35,022 nucleotides of DNA from the IMG/VR virus record IMGVR_UViG_3300037502_000755, positions 1 to 35,022 of that record; one strand, given 5' to 3'. The notes beneath the pieces are model-generated. The model did no database searches. It saw only the letters and a program-made list of their open reading frames with translations, and was not told where the DNA came from. The position numbers and the translations under genes were made by a program. Within the stretch, counting starts at the first letter, position 1. The number at the start of each line of letters is the position of its first letter. Below are positions 8,184 through 17,145 of this stretch, piece by piece. Source of the stretch: a virus.

Positions 8184-8680
8184 ATTTGTGTGACGGTTAA
8201 GATGACAGAAGGGATCGCCGGGCGTGTCGGGTTACTTGCGGCGGCGACATAGTTAAGGAATACCCCAGTATCGGAAGAGTGCCAACATATTTCGAAATAA
8301 TCCCCGGTGGACGCTGCGACGACGAAATTCCACGCGGCGACGTGCTTCCCGTTATTCCCGACAAGCGTCATTTGTGTATTGCTATTGGCGACCGGAGATC
8401 CGTTTTTGCATAGCCAAATATCGACGATGTCATCCCCGGAATCCGTCTTGTCGAGTTGAGCGGAAAATTGGATGTTGTAAATTCCGGCATTGGCAATCGT
8501 CACCCGCGAATTGGAAACAATCGATACTCCGGATGCGATGTCGGTAACGTTCAAAGTCATCTTATTCGTCGCCGTCGCTCCCGCGTTGGTTTGGTCTTGC
8601 GTCGAATAGAACGACCCGTAAAATGAGCGTCCGTCGAATATCTCGACTGTTTGTTCGGTTATGTTTATTTCGTAACTCAT
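8180..8680 (-). CDS. C1q/TNF-like head or tail fibre
   Basis: 166 residues. From residue ~19 the sequence follows the jelly-roll pattern of phage C1q-like fibre heads: YGSFYSTQDQTNAG, MTLNVTDIASGVSI, ITIANAGIYNIQFSAQLDK-like stretch, VDIWLCKNGSPV, VAAWNFVVAASTGDYFEICW. This family trimerises and is used as decoration or receptor-binding knobs. It sits in an overlapping trio with its neighbours (ATGA at both ends), suggesting one appendage made of several chains. Confidence 0.65.
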   Translation of the reverse strand: MSYEINITEQTVEIFDGRSFYGSFYSTQDQTNAGATATNKMTLNVTDIASGVSIVSNSRVTIANAGIYNIQFSAQLDKTDSGDDIVDIWLCKNGSPVANSNTQMTLVGNNGKHVAAWNFVVAASTGDYFEICWHSSDTGVFLNYVAAASNPTRPAIPSVILTVTQI

Positions 8681-9027
8681 GCGGGTTCGGTGACCTCCTC
8701 GACCACTTCAAATTTGCCTCCGATGTATGTTTTGTAAACTCCGGAATTTATGGTGAGCATATCCCAGACATAATCCCCAGCGGCGATGTTTACGCGCTTC
8801 GATACCGTGACCTCATTCGACGATGCACCGCCGACGGTGATCCCGTCCGCTTCGGTGATTGTCACCTCCGCCGTCGTGGATGTGGCTTTGCGCCGGATCT
8901 GGATCCGCACTTCCGCGCCGGATAGGTTGACCGCAACGGAATCTTTGAAGATGACGAACGTGGATTGCCACGTGTTGCCCTTCGTGAGTTTTATGTTGTA
9001 CGTTGCCGGAAGAAAGTTGCCCGCCAT
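8677..9027 (-). CDS. BppU-like Ig-fold virion protein
   Basis: 116 residues. Pattern: YNIKLTKGNTWQSTFVIFKD, VNLSGAEVRIQIRRKA, TEADGITVGG, VTVSKRVNIAAGDYVWDM and YIGGKFEVVEEVTEPA. This is the 'G.T....F...D....LTG...R.QIR....' signature of upper-baseplate/fibre-anchor Ig-like domains. It starts five bases after a CTAATTA motif and overlaps the C1q-like fibre gene by ATGA, so it probably anchors that fibre. Confidence 0.6.
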   Translation of the reverse strand: MAGNFLPATYNIKLTKGNTWQSTFVIFKDSVAVNLSGAEVRIQIRRKATSTTAEVTITEADGITVGGASSNEVTVSKRVNIAAGDYVWDMLTINSGVYKTYIGGKFEVVEEVTEPA

Positions 9028-9032
9028 GTCGT

Positions 9033-9039
9033 TAATTAG
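9033..9039 (-). promoter_or_regulatory. CTAATTA start-site motif
   Basis: CTAATTA-ACGAC-ATG(9027). Here the motif is in the 28-base gap and is not part of the preceding stop codon, showing that its conservation is not only a stop-codon effect. Confidence 0.55.
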
Positions 9040-9055
9040 GTGTTATGATGAATTG

Positions 9056-10111
9056 TTACCCGATGGATTGCAGAATATCGATGATCCGCGCCATTATTTC
9101 CTCGTCCTTGGTTTGTTCGGCGCGTTCATATTGGAATATTCCCTCAACCGAAAATCCCTTCACTTCCCCGGCTTCGACCTTCGCCCAACCCTCATCGTCG
9201 GTGATTTTCATCGATCCGAACCACGTGCCGTCGGGAAGATCTTCGTACCCTTTCATTCCGCCGATCCCGCGTTCGCTATCCTTTACCCATGATTCGAATA
9301 GTACCGCGTCGACCCGCTGATCCTTGTCGTGTTGTAAGTTGACGTTCCGTTGATACCCTTGTTTCGCAAATCGGATGGCGATTTGCTTAATCGTCTCTGG
9401 CGAAAACTTGATGAAATATTCTCCATGCGCATCGCGGCGAAGGATCAATTTATCGGGGATCATCAACGCGCCGGATACGATCCTTTGCGCGGAATCTTGA
9501 ATCGCCAACTTAACTTCCGACGCTTGGCGAAGTACATTCCGCGACCAACGGAGACCCGCTTTGCCACCCCATGCGTCGTACATAAGTTTCCCGCATCCGT
9601 CGCCGTAGCCCTTCGATGCTTCGAGATCCCCCTCATGCCGGGAAAGGTAGGAGTACATCCGGCGTACCGTGTCGAGCGATACGGCCCCGGAAGGATCGGC
9701 GAGTTGCGATGCGCGGCGTTTCCCGACGGGAGTACCGCAAGATCCCCATCCGTTTTTGTCCGCCCATTCTACCGCGTTCCGGGCATTTGCGCGAACGTCG
9801 TCGGGGATGTCCTTTATGGATTCCTCGAACTCTTCGCCATTTTTCGCACGGTTACCCCATTGCCCATAGCACATCGCGACGGCTTGATCTTGTTCGTAAC
9901 CTTCGCCAATCATTTTCGGAACACATCGCCCAATGAACTCGTCTTCGGATTCGCCTTCGTTTGGCTCCATGAATAGGTCGCTGAACGCTTGGAAATTGCG
10001 TTGTATTGCCGGGCGATCGACGAGTGCGATGTAGTCGACCTCAAAATTCCCCTCGTCCGCTTCGGATATGGTGAGTTCGTAAATTGGTAACTCTTCTTGC
10101 ATTGTTGCCAT
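9056..10111 (-). CDS. XkdF-like prohead protease with inserted domains
   Basis: 351 residues. Residues 10-42 (YELTISEADEGNFEVDYIAL...) and 211-330 together form an XkdF/peptidase S78-type fold: MIPDKLILRRD, FSPETIKQIAIRF, His261 in NLQHD and Ser321 in GFSVEG are the likely catalytic pair. Between them sits an insert: ~59-90 (RCVPKMIGEGYEQDQAVAMC) and ~104-195 (ARNAVEWADKNGWGSCGTPV...GKLMYDAWGGKAGLRW), two helical modules also known from portal- or capsid-linked proteins. It should process scaffold and capsid during head maturation. It lies directly after the tape measure, not beside the capsid genes. Confidence 0.75.
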   Translation of the reverse strand: MATMQEELPIYELTISEADEGNFEVDYIALVDRPAIQRNFQAFSDLFMEPNEGESEDEFIGRCVPKMIGEGYEQDQAVAMCYGQWGNRAKNGEEFEESIKDIPDDVRANARNAVEWADKNGWGSCGTPVGKRRASQLADPSGAVSLDTVRRMYSYLSRHEGDLEASKGYGDGCGKLMYDAWGGKAGLRWSRNVLRQASEVKLAIQDSAQRIVSGALMIPDKLILRRDAHGEYFIKFSPETIKQIAIRFAKQGYQRNVNLQHDKDQRVDAVLFESWVKDSERGIGGMKGYEDLPDGTWFGSMKITDDEGWAKVEAGEVKGFSVEGIFQYERAEQTKDEEIMARIIDILQSIG

Positions 10112-10117
10112 TTTTGA

Positions 10118-10124
10118 TAATTAG
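10118..10124 (-). promoter_or_regulatory. CTAATTA start-site motif
   Basis: CTAATTA, six bases (TCAAAA), then the protease ATG at 10111. Confidence 0.5.
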
Positions 10125-10129
10125 AAATC

Positions 10130-12397
10130 CTACCCTAACCTTGCCGCACGATTCAATCGTGTGACGCGCTCTTGCGATGATGTGATGTCGGACTCGACGA
10201 CGTATGCCCGCTGCGTCGTAGAATTTATGCCTTGGATAGATTGTTGATCGAGGCGGAATACTTGCGCCGACGGGCGATCCGGCGACAATGGTGCGGCTGC
10301 ATTGATGCCGGGCAGCGAACCTCCGGCGGATGGCGCGGGAATCGACGGAACGGATCCTCCGCCTCTACCGCCAACGCCCGGTACCTGAACCTTGGCGATT
10401 TCACGGATTTGCTTTATACCCGTAGCCGTGGCAAGACCAGCGGCAGCAATACCGACAAACGGAGCCGGAGGAACTTTCGACATCGTGGCGAACGCATTCG
10501 ATGCGGAAATGAATGTGTTAATCGTCGCCGCTGCTATCGCCGCCGCCTTCCCCGCCACGGTATTTTTTCCGAGTAACTCCGCCGCTTGGTTCAGGAGTTG
10601 GGCGTAAGCCGCGAGATTCGCTTGGAGTTGTGCGCGTTTTTGATTGTCAATCTGAACCTCTGCGTCGGCTAATTTTTTGACGTTCTTATTGAACTCCTCT
10701 TGCGATATTAGGCGATCGTCGAGGTATTGTTGGTTCAGCGTTTTGAGTTGCTCGATCGCCGCCGTCCGCGCATCGAAATCGAGTTGATCGTTCGCCGTGA
10801 TTTCCTCGAGTTCCGCGATCCGTTCGGCTGCACGTTTTTCGCGTCGCTCTTGTTCGACCGCGTCCTCCTCTTGCGCTTGCCGCTCCTTTAGTGCCGCAAC
10901 CAATGCCGCGACATCGCCCTCGCCTTTTTCGACCTCTGCGATTTCGGCGGCGTACTTTGCGCGAATACCAAACAATCGACGTTCGGTTTCGTCGGTCATA
11001 CTATTCTCGACAATCTCCGTTCGGATCTCTGCGACCCGCTTCGCCGTTTCTTCAGCGCGTTGTTTTTCCTCGTCGTCTATTTTCTTTTGGACTTTATCGC
11101 GCTCGATTTGTGCTTTTTTTTCGAGTTCGGCGATAATCTTGGCCTTTAGTTCTTGCGATAATTTCGTGGCATTAACGCGGTCGGCATCTTGCTTTAACTG
11201 AATGTCGATCAGTTTTTTCGCCCGCTCATTTTCGTTCTCGATCGACGTTTCGGTGACGGCCTTTTCGTTCTCGTTGATCAGTTGAGCGAGTTCCTTTTGT
11301 CCTTCCTCTTGTATCTGTTGTTGCTCTTTTTGCGCCGCCTTCCTTTTATCCGCCGCTTCCTTTGCCGCCTTCGCCGCCTTGTCCGCCGCTTCTTTGTTCG
11401 CCTTATCGACCGACGCTTGCCGATCCGCGTCCGCTTTCGCAATGTCGCGATCCGCCCTTGCTCGTGCTTCGGCGATGAATTTATCACGCTCGGCGATCGA
11501 AAGGCTTTCATCCTTGGTGAGTTCCTCAAATGACTTCCGGTACTTCAGGTTCGCCTCAATCTTTCGCGTCGTATACTCGTCGTATTTATCGCCGTTTACC
11601 TCGAGTTCGCGCTCCGTGGCCTTTATCGCTTCGGCATTATCCTTCAAAAGTTTAGCCGTTTGCCGTTCGGCTTCGGATGTAATGCCGATGAAATCACCGA
11701 CTTTCGTGACGAGGTTGCCGATGAAATCCGCGACGGCACCCAGACCCGGGATGAGGTTTAGGACAACTTTTTTAACCTTGTCGAAATTCTGCACCAACGC
11801 AATCAACCCAATGGCGAGCGCGCCGATGCCCGTTCCGATGATGGCACCGCGCAAAACCTTGAACCCGGTAGAGGTGACATTCGTCGCAACCCCGAGTACC
11901 TTTTGCGCCGCGGCGGTGACAAGGTTTGCGGCGGCGAGACCTTTCTGGAATACGGAGGTTTGCTGGATGACGGCGGACAATCTCTGGAAATCCTTTGCCG
12001 AATCCGTGACCTTGGACAATCCCTCCGACAATGCAAGGGCAGATTGAACTTTCAGGAGTTGCTTTTGCAGATCCTCGGATTCTACCCCGACCAATCCGAG
12101 CGCGCCTTGGACGGCGGCGAACCCTCCGGCGACGGCATTGATCGCTCCGCTGAATGCCGCAAACTTTGCCCCCGGATCGAATAGTTTAGCCGTTTCAGCC
12201 GCTTCGGAGATCTGGTCACGGAGTTGCGCGACTTTCTTTGCCGCTGCGACCGCTTGCTCGGAATAATCGCCGAACTCTTGTTGCGCTCGGACGAGTTCCG
12301 CGTTGGCCTCTTTTAGTTCCTTGCGGACGTTCCCGACGGATTTCGTGACTTGCGAACCGTCGACCTCTATTTTTATACCTACCTTTTCTTCCGCCAT
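10130..12397 (-). CDS. tail tape measure protein
   Basis: 755 residues. N-terminal ~1-60 helical (SVGNVRKELKEANAELVRAQ), then a hydrophobic glycine-rich region ~180-245 with at least one membrane-like segment (GAIIGTGIGALAIGLIALVQ). A very long Ala/Lys/Glu coiled coil follows (~280-560), then a second hydrophobic region (~590-650) and a Gly/Pro-rich linker (GVGGRGGGSVPSIPAPSAGG). The C-terminus ends YVVESDITSSQERVTRLNRA, typical of Bacteroidota phage tape measures. It sets tail length; at the usual ~0.15 nm per residue this would be roughly 110 nm. Long plus-strand ORFs here are shadows of the biased composition. Confidence 0.85.
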   Translation of the reverse strand: MAEEKVGIKIEVDGSQVTKSVGNVRKELKEANAELVRAQQEFGDYSEQAVAAAKKVAQLRDQISEAAETAKLFDPGAKFAAFSGAINAVAGGFAAVQGALGLVGVESEDLQKQLLKVQSALALSEGLSKVTDSAKDFQRLSAVIQQTSVFQKGLAAANLVTAAAQKVLGVATNVTSTGFKVLRGAIIGTGIGALAIGLIALVQNFDKVKKVVLNLIPGLGAVADFIGNLVTKVGDFIGITSEAERQTAKLLKDNAEAIKATERELEVNGDKYDEYTTRKIEANLKYRKSFEELTKDESLSIAERDKFIAEARARADRDIAKADADRQASVDKANKEAADKAAKAAKEAADKRKAAQKEQQQIQEEGQKELAQLINENEKAVTETSIENENERAKKLIDIQLKQDADRVNATKLSQELKAKIIAELEKKAQIERDKVQKKIDDEEKQRAEETAKRVAEIRTEIVENSMTDETERRLFGIRAKYAAEIAEVEKGEGDVAALVAALKERQAQEEDAVEQERREKRAAERIAELEEITANDQLDFDARTAAIEQLKTLNQQYLDDRLISQEEFNKNVKKLADAEVQIDNQKRAQLQANLAAYAQLLNQAAELLGKNTVAGKAAAIAAATINTFISASNAFATMSKVPPAPFVGIAAAGLATATGIKQIREIAKVQVPGVGGRGGGSVPSIPAPSAGGSLPGINAAAPLSPDRPSAQVFRLDQQSIQGINSTTQRAYVVESDITSSQERVTRLNRAARLG

Positions 12398-12398
12398 C

Positions 12399-14546
12399 TT
12401 ATTCGTATGAAAGTTCCATGACCTTTAATAACTCAACCTTGGTCGATTCGCCGCTCAACGGATTGAAATCGATGATCCGGTTCAATCTCCACAACGCGCC
12501 ATCGATGTAAATGAGCCGAGCGAAATCCAATCCGTATATGTCCATCTCGTTCAGCCGGAAATATGCCGTCATCAATTTGGAATCCTTGTCGGTGATTTCA
12601 GCCACATAGTCGAACCAGAACCCGGTAAACAAATTAGCCGACGGATATTGATTCGTGAGGTTGAAATATATTTCCTCCGGAGTTCCGAAATTGATGTCTG
12701 CTTGCGGCGTATCCGGATCATCGAGGTGTCCACCGTATCCGTAGGTGGTGAGCGATTGTTTCACCGTTCCGCCGTCCTTAACGTCGTATGATGTCACTCC
12801 GGTTTTTTTCTTGATCTGGAGGATCCGGATATTATGTTCGGTTTTATCCTCCGTCGTCCCGGACAACTTCCACACCGTCGATACCTTTTTATCCTTCCCG
12901 GTATAGCCAACCAATGCGGATGCGGAGAATATTAGTTCCGCCGTTTGTTTTTCCTTGGCGAACTCATATCCGGAATCCTCGAGGTAATCCCCGTATCCCC
13001 GACCGAATTTTTTAAGATACTGCTCGTTGTAATAATCCGCGTCGGGCTTGTACTTATACTCGAAATACCGCCCGTTCAATTCCGACATTGGTTTCAGTCG
13101 AATTGGCTTGGAACGATCAAGGCGATACGTCCAATCGCGGGAGGTCGTCGATCCATCCTCCAACAATAGCGCGTTGGTTTGATCCACCATGAAGATCGTC
13201 GTAAAATCATCCGTCGCCAATACCGTGAGCGCATCTTCGTAGTAATCCCGGTACGGTTGGATAATAAGATGTTTTTCCCGTGAGGTTGATTCCGTCACGT
13301 ATAGGTTGAACATTTTCACGACCGACGAAAAGAAATCCCGCTGAAATACCCCGCGCGGGATCGTGTCATTGATCGCGATCGTGTCTCCGTATCCGAGCGT
13401 GACCGCCGTAGGTGTGGCGGAATTTAGGCGGAGGTATCCTTCCGTTATCGATATACCCAACCCGCGAATGTCTGTCGATAGGTACACGGATAACGTATCG
13501 TTTTGGTTGAACGTCGTATTCGTGATTTCCGCGAACATCGAAATAATATCCCCGGCGTTCGAACTATTGACATGGGTAAAAATAGCGGTTCCGTTTTTTC
13601 TGACTTCGATGTTTATGTACGTTCCGCCTTCCAATACTTCACCGATCACCTCGACCGTTAGCGTTCCCGTGAACGGCGTGGCGGAATTATAGGTGAATAT
13701 TGTTTTGGGAGCGTTCACCGTGAAATCACCGAGCGATCCGGTGACCCATGCAATATTCCCGACGTTGGTATAAGTTTCGACCTTCGCCTCCGCCGACAGA
13801 CCTAACGTCGTCGATTTCTTTAACACCTTCTGATTGTTGGGAACTACAAGGCGGTGGAATAGTTGGGTATCGAAAAACTCTGATTCGTAAGTATAACCGG
13901 ATCCCGCGATAATCTTCCGGAGGTATTCTTTAACGTACAATGCCGGACGATATGCCCGGAAATCCCAATCCTTTTTATTGGTGGAAACGCCGCCGTAATC
14001 GATCAACGGGTAAAAATAACCGCTGGCCGGATAATACCCCGTTAGCGTCACGCCGGACACCTGAACGCCCGTCGTCGGCTCCCAAGACCCGGTGATATTG
14101 GCCATCGTCCATTCGTGATCGTATGCGCTAAAATCAAGATCCTCGATTTTTGAGTTCCCCAATGCGTTCACGAATCCGCCCAATTCGCCGAAGATGGCAC
14201 ATTCGTACTCGATTTCCCCGCCATCGCGGACGATTTCGAGCAACCGAATCACGCCTTTCATAATCTGGATTTTGTCGACGTAAACGTAACAAGTCGCGGC
14301 CTTCGATGCGTTGAAATTATACCCCCGGTTCGCGGTGTTTTCGTCGTATGCGTTTTGGGATCCGAACTCGAAAACGAACCCGAACAATTTGTTATTATTT
14401 GCCGTGCCGGGAAGTACGACCGTTTTGGAAAAGTTGGTTTCGCGGGATCCGAACTCCTTAATGTCGTCGATCTGATACGTAAACTCGACGGATAAATCCT
14501 CCGTAAGATCGAGGCGACGGCCTTCGATGTAGATTTCCGTCCTCAT
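12399..14546 (-). CDS. tail tip/baseplate hub-like protein
   Basis: 715 residues. The opening (MRTEIYIEGRRLDLTEDLSV...IDDIKEFGSRETNFSKTVVL PGTANNN) is the pattern of a large tail-tip protein that recurs next to tape measures in Bacteroidota phages. Later parts are beta-rich with domains around 200-300 (WDFRAYRPALYVKEYLRKII) and a C-terminus with YFRLNEMDIYGLDF and LIYIDGALWRLNRIIDFNPL. It overlaps its upstream gene by ATGA and ends one base before the tape-measure start. Likely distal tail hub; enzymatic activity not seen. Confidence 0.6.
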   Translation of the reverse strand: MRTEIYIEGRRLDLTEDLSVEFTYQIDDIKEFGSRETNFSKTVVLPGTANNNKLFGFVFEFGSQNAYDENTANRGYNFNASKAATCYVYVDKIQIMKGVIRLLEIVRDGGEIEYECAIFGELGGFVNALGNSKIEDLDFSAYDHEWTMANITGSWEPTTGVQVSGVTLTGYYPASGYFYPLIDYGGVSTNKKDWDFRAYRPALYVKEYLRKIIAGSGYTYESEFFDTQLFHRLVVPNNQKVLKKSTTLGLSAEAKVETYTNVGNIAWVTGSLGDFTVNAPKTIFTYNSATPFTGTLTVEVIGEVLEGGTYINIEVRKNGTAIFTHVNSSNAGDIISMFAEITNTTFNQNDTLSVYLSTDIRGLGISITEGYLRLNSATPTAVTLGYGDTIAINDTIPRGVFQRDFFSSVVKMFNLYVTESTSREKHLIIQPYRDYYEDALTVLATDDFTTIFMVDQTNALLLEDGSTTSRDWTYRLDRSKPIRLKPMSELNGRYFEYKYKPDADYYNEQYLKKFGRGYGDYLEDSGYEFAKEKQTAELIFSASALVGYTGKDKKVSTVWKLSGTTEDKTEHNIRILQIKKKTGVTSYDVKDGGTVKQSLTTYGYGGHLDDPDTPQADINFGTPEEIYFNLTNQYPSANLFTGFWFDYVAEITDKDSKLMTAYFRLNEMDIYGLDFARLIYIDGALWRLNRIIDFNPLSGESTKVELLKVMELSYE

Positions 14547-15685
14547 CTATATTGCGAATTTACCGGGCGTGAATAGTTTATATCGAGCGTCAAGTTGAAC
14601 ATTTTATCGGCGGCGCGTATTTTCTCCGCCCAATTATTTGTCCCAATCGTCACGGGATAATAGTAGCCGGATTTTTCCAAATAAACCTCCGGCGACATAA
14701 TTAAATCCCGCAGCCACGTGTGATCGGTTTCGGTTAGGAAATCGGATGTGAGGCGGAACGTCACACCTTGCGATATGACATGATTCACCCTCCCGGCATA
14801 CATTTTTTTATACGAATCATAACGAGCGACGGAATCCGATACGACCTCCCACCCCGGGCGTTGGTACGATTCCCTCGTCGCCGTGCGTTCCTCCCGGTTG
14901 ACGAGCCGGAATGTCATTGTGTCATATCCGCCGAGTGAGTTCAGGAAATGTAGCGTTTCGACTTCGTATCGATTACACGCTAATTTGATCGTGAGGTAAT
15001 CGCCCGTATTGATGCGGACGCGGTATTGTGTCGCCGTGGATGGAATCACCGTCGATCCGAAATATGCGTTAATCGCGCCGGGGGATACGTCAAATATTTG
15101 CAGCGCGTTCGTGTAGGCTCCCGTTCCGGTTTGTTCGGATCCGCCATCGACCGTAACTTTCAACGCTTGGAGTACGTCCGGGAATCCGTAGTTCAGCCAT
15201 GACACGTATAACTTTTCAGAATAGCCAACCTCAAGCGCGGAACGATCGCGACCCGTTAACCACTTCCCGTTGAACGTGTCCAGATATGACGTACTCCAAT
15301 CCCGGAAAATCGGGTTGTAGAAATTGAATGCTTCGTAATTCGCGGTCGTGAGATTCGTGTAAAGTGTGCCGCCGTACTCTTCGCCAAACTTGATCGTATA
15401 AGCGACAAAGATGCCATCGGTCGAGTGGCTGAATGCCGTCTGCGTTGTGTTCGGCTTAAAGTACGTCGTCCAATAATTCCGGATGATGTTCCCGGCATTG
15501 AAGGTTCCGCAATCCTCGTTTGGATCGGGGAATAATTTTATCCGGGCAACAAGCGTCGTCGAGATGTAAACGTCGAATACATACTTGAATCCGGTTTGCC
15601 CGGTATTGTTTGATGTCACAACGTGCCACAAGTCTTCGTGCATCGATGCCCTCGCTTCGGGCGATTGAACGATGGTGATAGCCAT
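14543..15685 (-). CDS. distal tail-like structural protein
   Basis: 380 residues beginning AITIVQSPEARASMHEDLWH, followed by beta-rich sequence (YVFDVYISTTLVARIKLFPD; GTFNAGNIIRNYWTTYF). The C-terminal ~100 residues contain GVTFRLTSDFLTETDHTWLR and VYLEKSGYYYPVTIGTNNW, a pattern I know from proteins adjacent to the hub in related phages. Its start follows a CTAATTA motif by five bases; a nearby ATG at 15690 is out of frame. Presumed tail-tip ring component (Dit-like role) by context only. Confidence 0.55.
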   Translation of the reverse strand: MAITIVQSPEARASMHEDLWHVVTSNNTGQTGFKYVFDVYISTTLVARIKLFPDPNEDCGTFNAGNIIRNYWTTYFKPNTTQTAFSHSTDGIFVAYTIKFGEEYGGTLYTNLTTANYEAFNFYNPIFRDWSTSYLDTFNGKWLTGRDRSALEVGYSEKLYVSWLNYGFPDVLQALKVTVDGGSEQTGTGAYTNALQIFDVSPGAINAYFGSTVIPSTATQYRVRINTGDYLTIKLACNRYEVETLHFLNSLGGYDTMTFRLVNREERTATRESYQRPGWEVVSDSVARYDSYKKMYAGRVNHVISQGVTFRLTSDFLTETDHTWLRDLIMSPEVYLEKSGYYYPVTIGTNNWAEKIRAADKMFNLTLDINYSRPVNSQYR

Positions 15686-15690
15686 GCCAT

Positions 15691-15697
15691 TAATTAG
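15691..15697 (-). promoter_or_regulatory. CTAATTA start-site motif
   Basis: CTAATTA-ATGGC-ATG(15685). The TAA inside it is the stop codon of the preceding gene, so stop and start signal overlap. Confidence 0.55.
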
Positions 15698-16389
15698 GCA
15701 TTCTGCGCGGGATTGAACTTCCGGATGGCAATCCGGATGTCGAACGCGGCGGCTTTGGCTACCGCCTCCGCGAAATTATCCCCGAAATATTCGGCGACGG
15801 GTTTGTCGAAATACCCCGTGTACGGCAAACCCTCTCGTTTTATCTTCCGGGCGGTAAAGTATGCAAACGAGTCGAGCGGATCCTGAACCGCCGCGATACT
15901 CTTCCGTTTTTGTTGTAGCGCGGATAGGTTTGTTTTCTGCGATTCGTTCGCCGTTGGAGTTATGCCGTTTTGTCGGAGCCATCCTTTGATGGCCTCGACC
16001 ATGACGGGCGGAGCGGATAATTTGCGGAACTTGTACGGACTATTGGCTGGCTCACCGGACACCAAACCCTTCACCCCTTTGTTTACAAAATCCCAATATT
16101 TAGCGGACGGATCATTTTTATCGTATCCGATTTCGAGGATATACATCCCCTTGTACTTCAGGATTTCGCCGGAATCAACGCCATCAGAAAGTCCACCCGT
16201 GGATATTTTCCCGGCTGAATTTAGGTTGTCCTTGATCGCTTGGACAAACTCGTTGGCATAACGAGCGAGCAATTCCTCAATCGTCGGTGTACCGCTTCCG
16301 CCCGTTCGATCGACTTTTTCGACGGCTTGCCGATCGATCCAACCTTCCGTTAATAACTCCGCTTGCGCTTGGGATTCGGATTTCGCCAT
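15694..16389 (-). CDS. putative tail completion/HK97 gp10-like protein
   Basis: 231 residues. N-terminal helices (PTIEELLARYANEFVQAIKD), a GKISTGGLSDGV turn, then YILEIGYDKNDPSAKYWDFV and NKGVKGL, which resembles the basic alpha/beta core of gp10-like tail-completion proteins (positioned '..YW.FV..G..G'). The C-terminus is helical and basic. It lies between the tail chaperone genes and the tail-tip gene. Function inferred from this pattern and place. Confidence 0.5.
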   Translation of the reverse strand: MAKSESQAQAELLTEGWIDRQAVEKVDRTGGSGTPTIEELLARYANEFVQAIKDNLNSAGKISTGGLSDGVDSGEILKYKGMYILEIGYDKNDPSAKYWDFVNKGVKGLVSGEPANSPYKFRKLSAPPVMVEAIKGWLRQNGITPTANESQKTNLSALQQKRKSIAAVQDPLDSFAYFTARKIKREGLPYTGYFDKPVAEYFGDNFAEAVAKAAAFDIRIAIRKFNPAQNA

Positions 16390-16390
16390 G

Positions 16391-16657
16391 TCATTTCAGC
16401 GCGGACTTTTCGAACTCCGCTTTTGCTTTTAAGTAGGCAACGGCGTTTAAATATTCCAAGGTTGGGATTTCCCATGCGTCGGTCATTGGGATTCGGAGGT
16501 ACGCCGCAACTTGTTCGGTTGTATAATGCCATCCATAACGCTGCATAAATCGTTCACGAACGCTTCCGCCTCGGCCACCGGAAGATTCTGGCGTTTCATC
16601 AGTTCCCTCACCAAATAGACCCGGGAATTGTTTATCAACGTCAGATATACGTCGCAA
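16391..16657 (-). CDS. tail assembly chaperone, frameshift extension (gpT-like)
   Basis: 88 codons in the -1 frame relative to the upstream chaperone. It has no ATG: the frame opens through the T9 run and its first codon after the slip is TTG at 16657. Residues: LRRISDVDKQFPGLFGEGTD, glycine/serine linker, then RERFMQRYGWHYTTEQVAAY LRIPMTDAWEIPTLEYLNAV and a helical end, typical of the second half of G-T chaperones that recruit tape measure. It would be made only as the 251-residue fusion (163 residues of the 0-frame plus 88). Confidence 0.8.
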   Translation of the reverse strand: MRRISDVDKQFPGLFGEGTDETPESSGGRGGSVRERFMQRYGWHYTTEQVAAYLRIPMTDAWEIPTLEYLNAVAYLKAKAEFEKSALK

Positions 16658-17145
16658 AAAAAAATCACGGAACCGAGTACGGCGGTAATCGGAGCGTGGA
16701 GCATATCCTCGGCATATTCGCTATGTTTCGCCGCGTCATACTTGTCATCGACCCAGCCAAACAACCAATGGCGACGCTGCGGTATGACCATACACGCGGC
16801 GATCTTGTGTAGTTCCTTGTGAACGTCTTGGCCGAATACCTTCGATTCGATATACCGCGCGGCGGGCATCATCGTCACATCATAGACACACCGATACCGC
16901 TTCCCGCGTACCTCGATGATTCTTTGCGCTTGCGGCTCAACGGCGGTATGCACAAACGCGATTTGCTTCCCTATGTCGTTAATCTCGGAGGTTGACAATG
17001 AATCGAGTTCATGCTCCGTCCGATCCATTATGATTGCCGCCGGGCGGACAATAAGATCGAGCCATGAGTTTCCGCGTTCGCCGAAGATGGACATTATTTG
17101 CTGCCATTGTCCGACGTTGATATCGTTCCACGTGTAACATTTCAT
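16483..17145 (-). CDS. tail assembly chaperone (gpG-like, 0 frame)
   Basis: 220 residues. MKCYTWNDINVGQWQQIMSI then a helical protein with RYRCVYDVTMMPAARYIE and ITAVLGSVIFFCDVYLTLIN. The 0 frame reads ATT TTT TTT TGC at 16665-16654, a T-TTT-TTT slippery heptamer, and continues to 16483, overlapping the -1 frame by 175 bases. In lambda and most long-tailed phages this arrangement makes an abundant G protein and a rare G-T fusion that chaperones tape measure before tube assembly. The leader has CTAAATA twelve bases upstream of the start, a weak match to the late motif. Confidence 0.75.
   Translation of the reverse strand: MKCYTWNDINVGQWQQIMSIFGERGNSWLDLIVRPAAIIMDRTEHELDSLSTSEINDIGKQIAFVHTAVEPQAQRIIEVRGKRYRCVYDVTMMPAARYIESKVFGQDVHKELHKIAACMVIPQRRHWLFGWVDDKYDAAKHSEYAEDMLHAPITAVLGSVIFFCDVYLTLINNSRVYLVRELMKRQNLPVAEAEAFVNDLCSVMDGIIQPNKLRRTSESQ
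16656..16664 (-). other. -1 programmed frameshift slippery site (T9)
   Basis: Nine T residues on the minus strand, read in the 0 frame as ATT TTT TTT TGC. Tandem tRNA slippage by -1 re-pairs perfectly and continues TTT TTG CGA into the second chaperone frame. A small 6-bp hairpin (CGACGT/ACGTTG, one G-U pair) starts one base later, closer than most stimulators. Confidence 0.8.

Noticed and set aside
9350-9976. 208-codon plus-strand ORF opposite the protease
   Set aside because: No recognisable domain; catalytic motifs lie in the minus frame.
10797-11201. 134-codon plus-strand ORF
   Set aside because: Low-complexity Ser/Arg/Ala reading of the antisense of the Glu/Lys/Ala coiled coil.
11379-12047. 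222-codon plus-strand ORF inside the tape measure
   Set aside because: Serine/phenylalanine-rich antisense of a coiled coil; no start signal, no family pattern, and tape measure is clear on the other strand.
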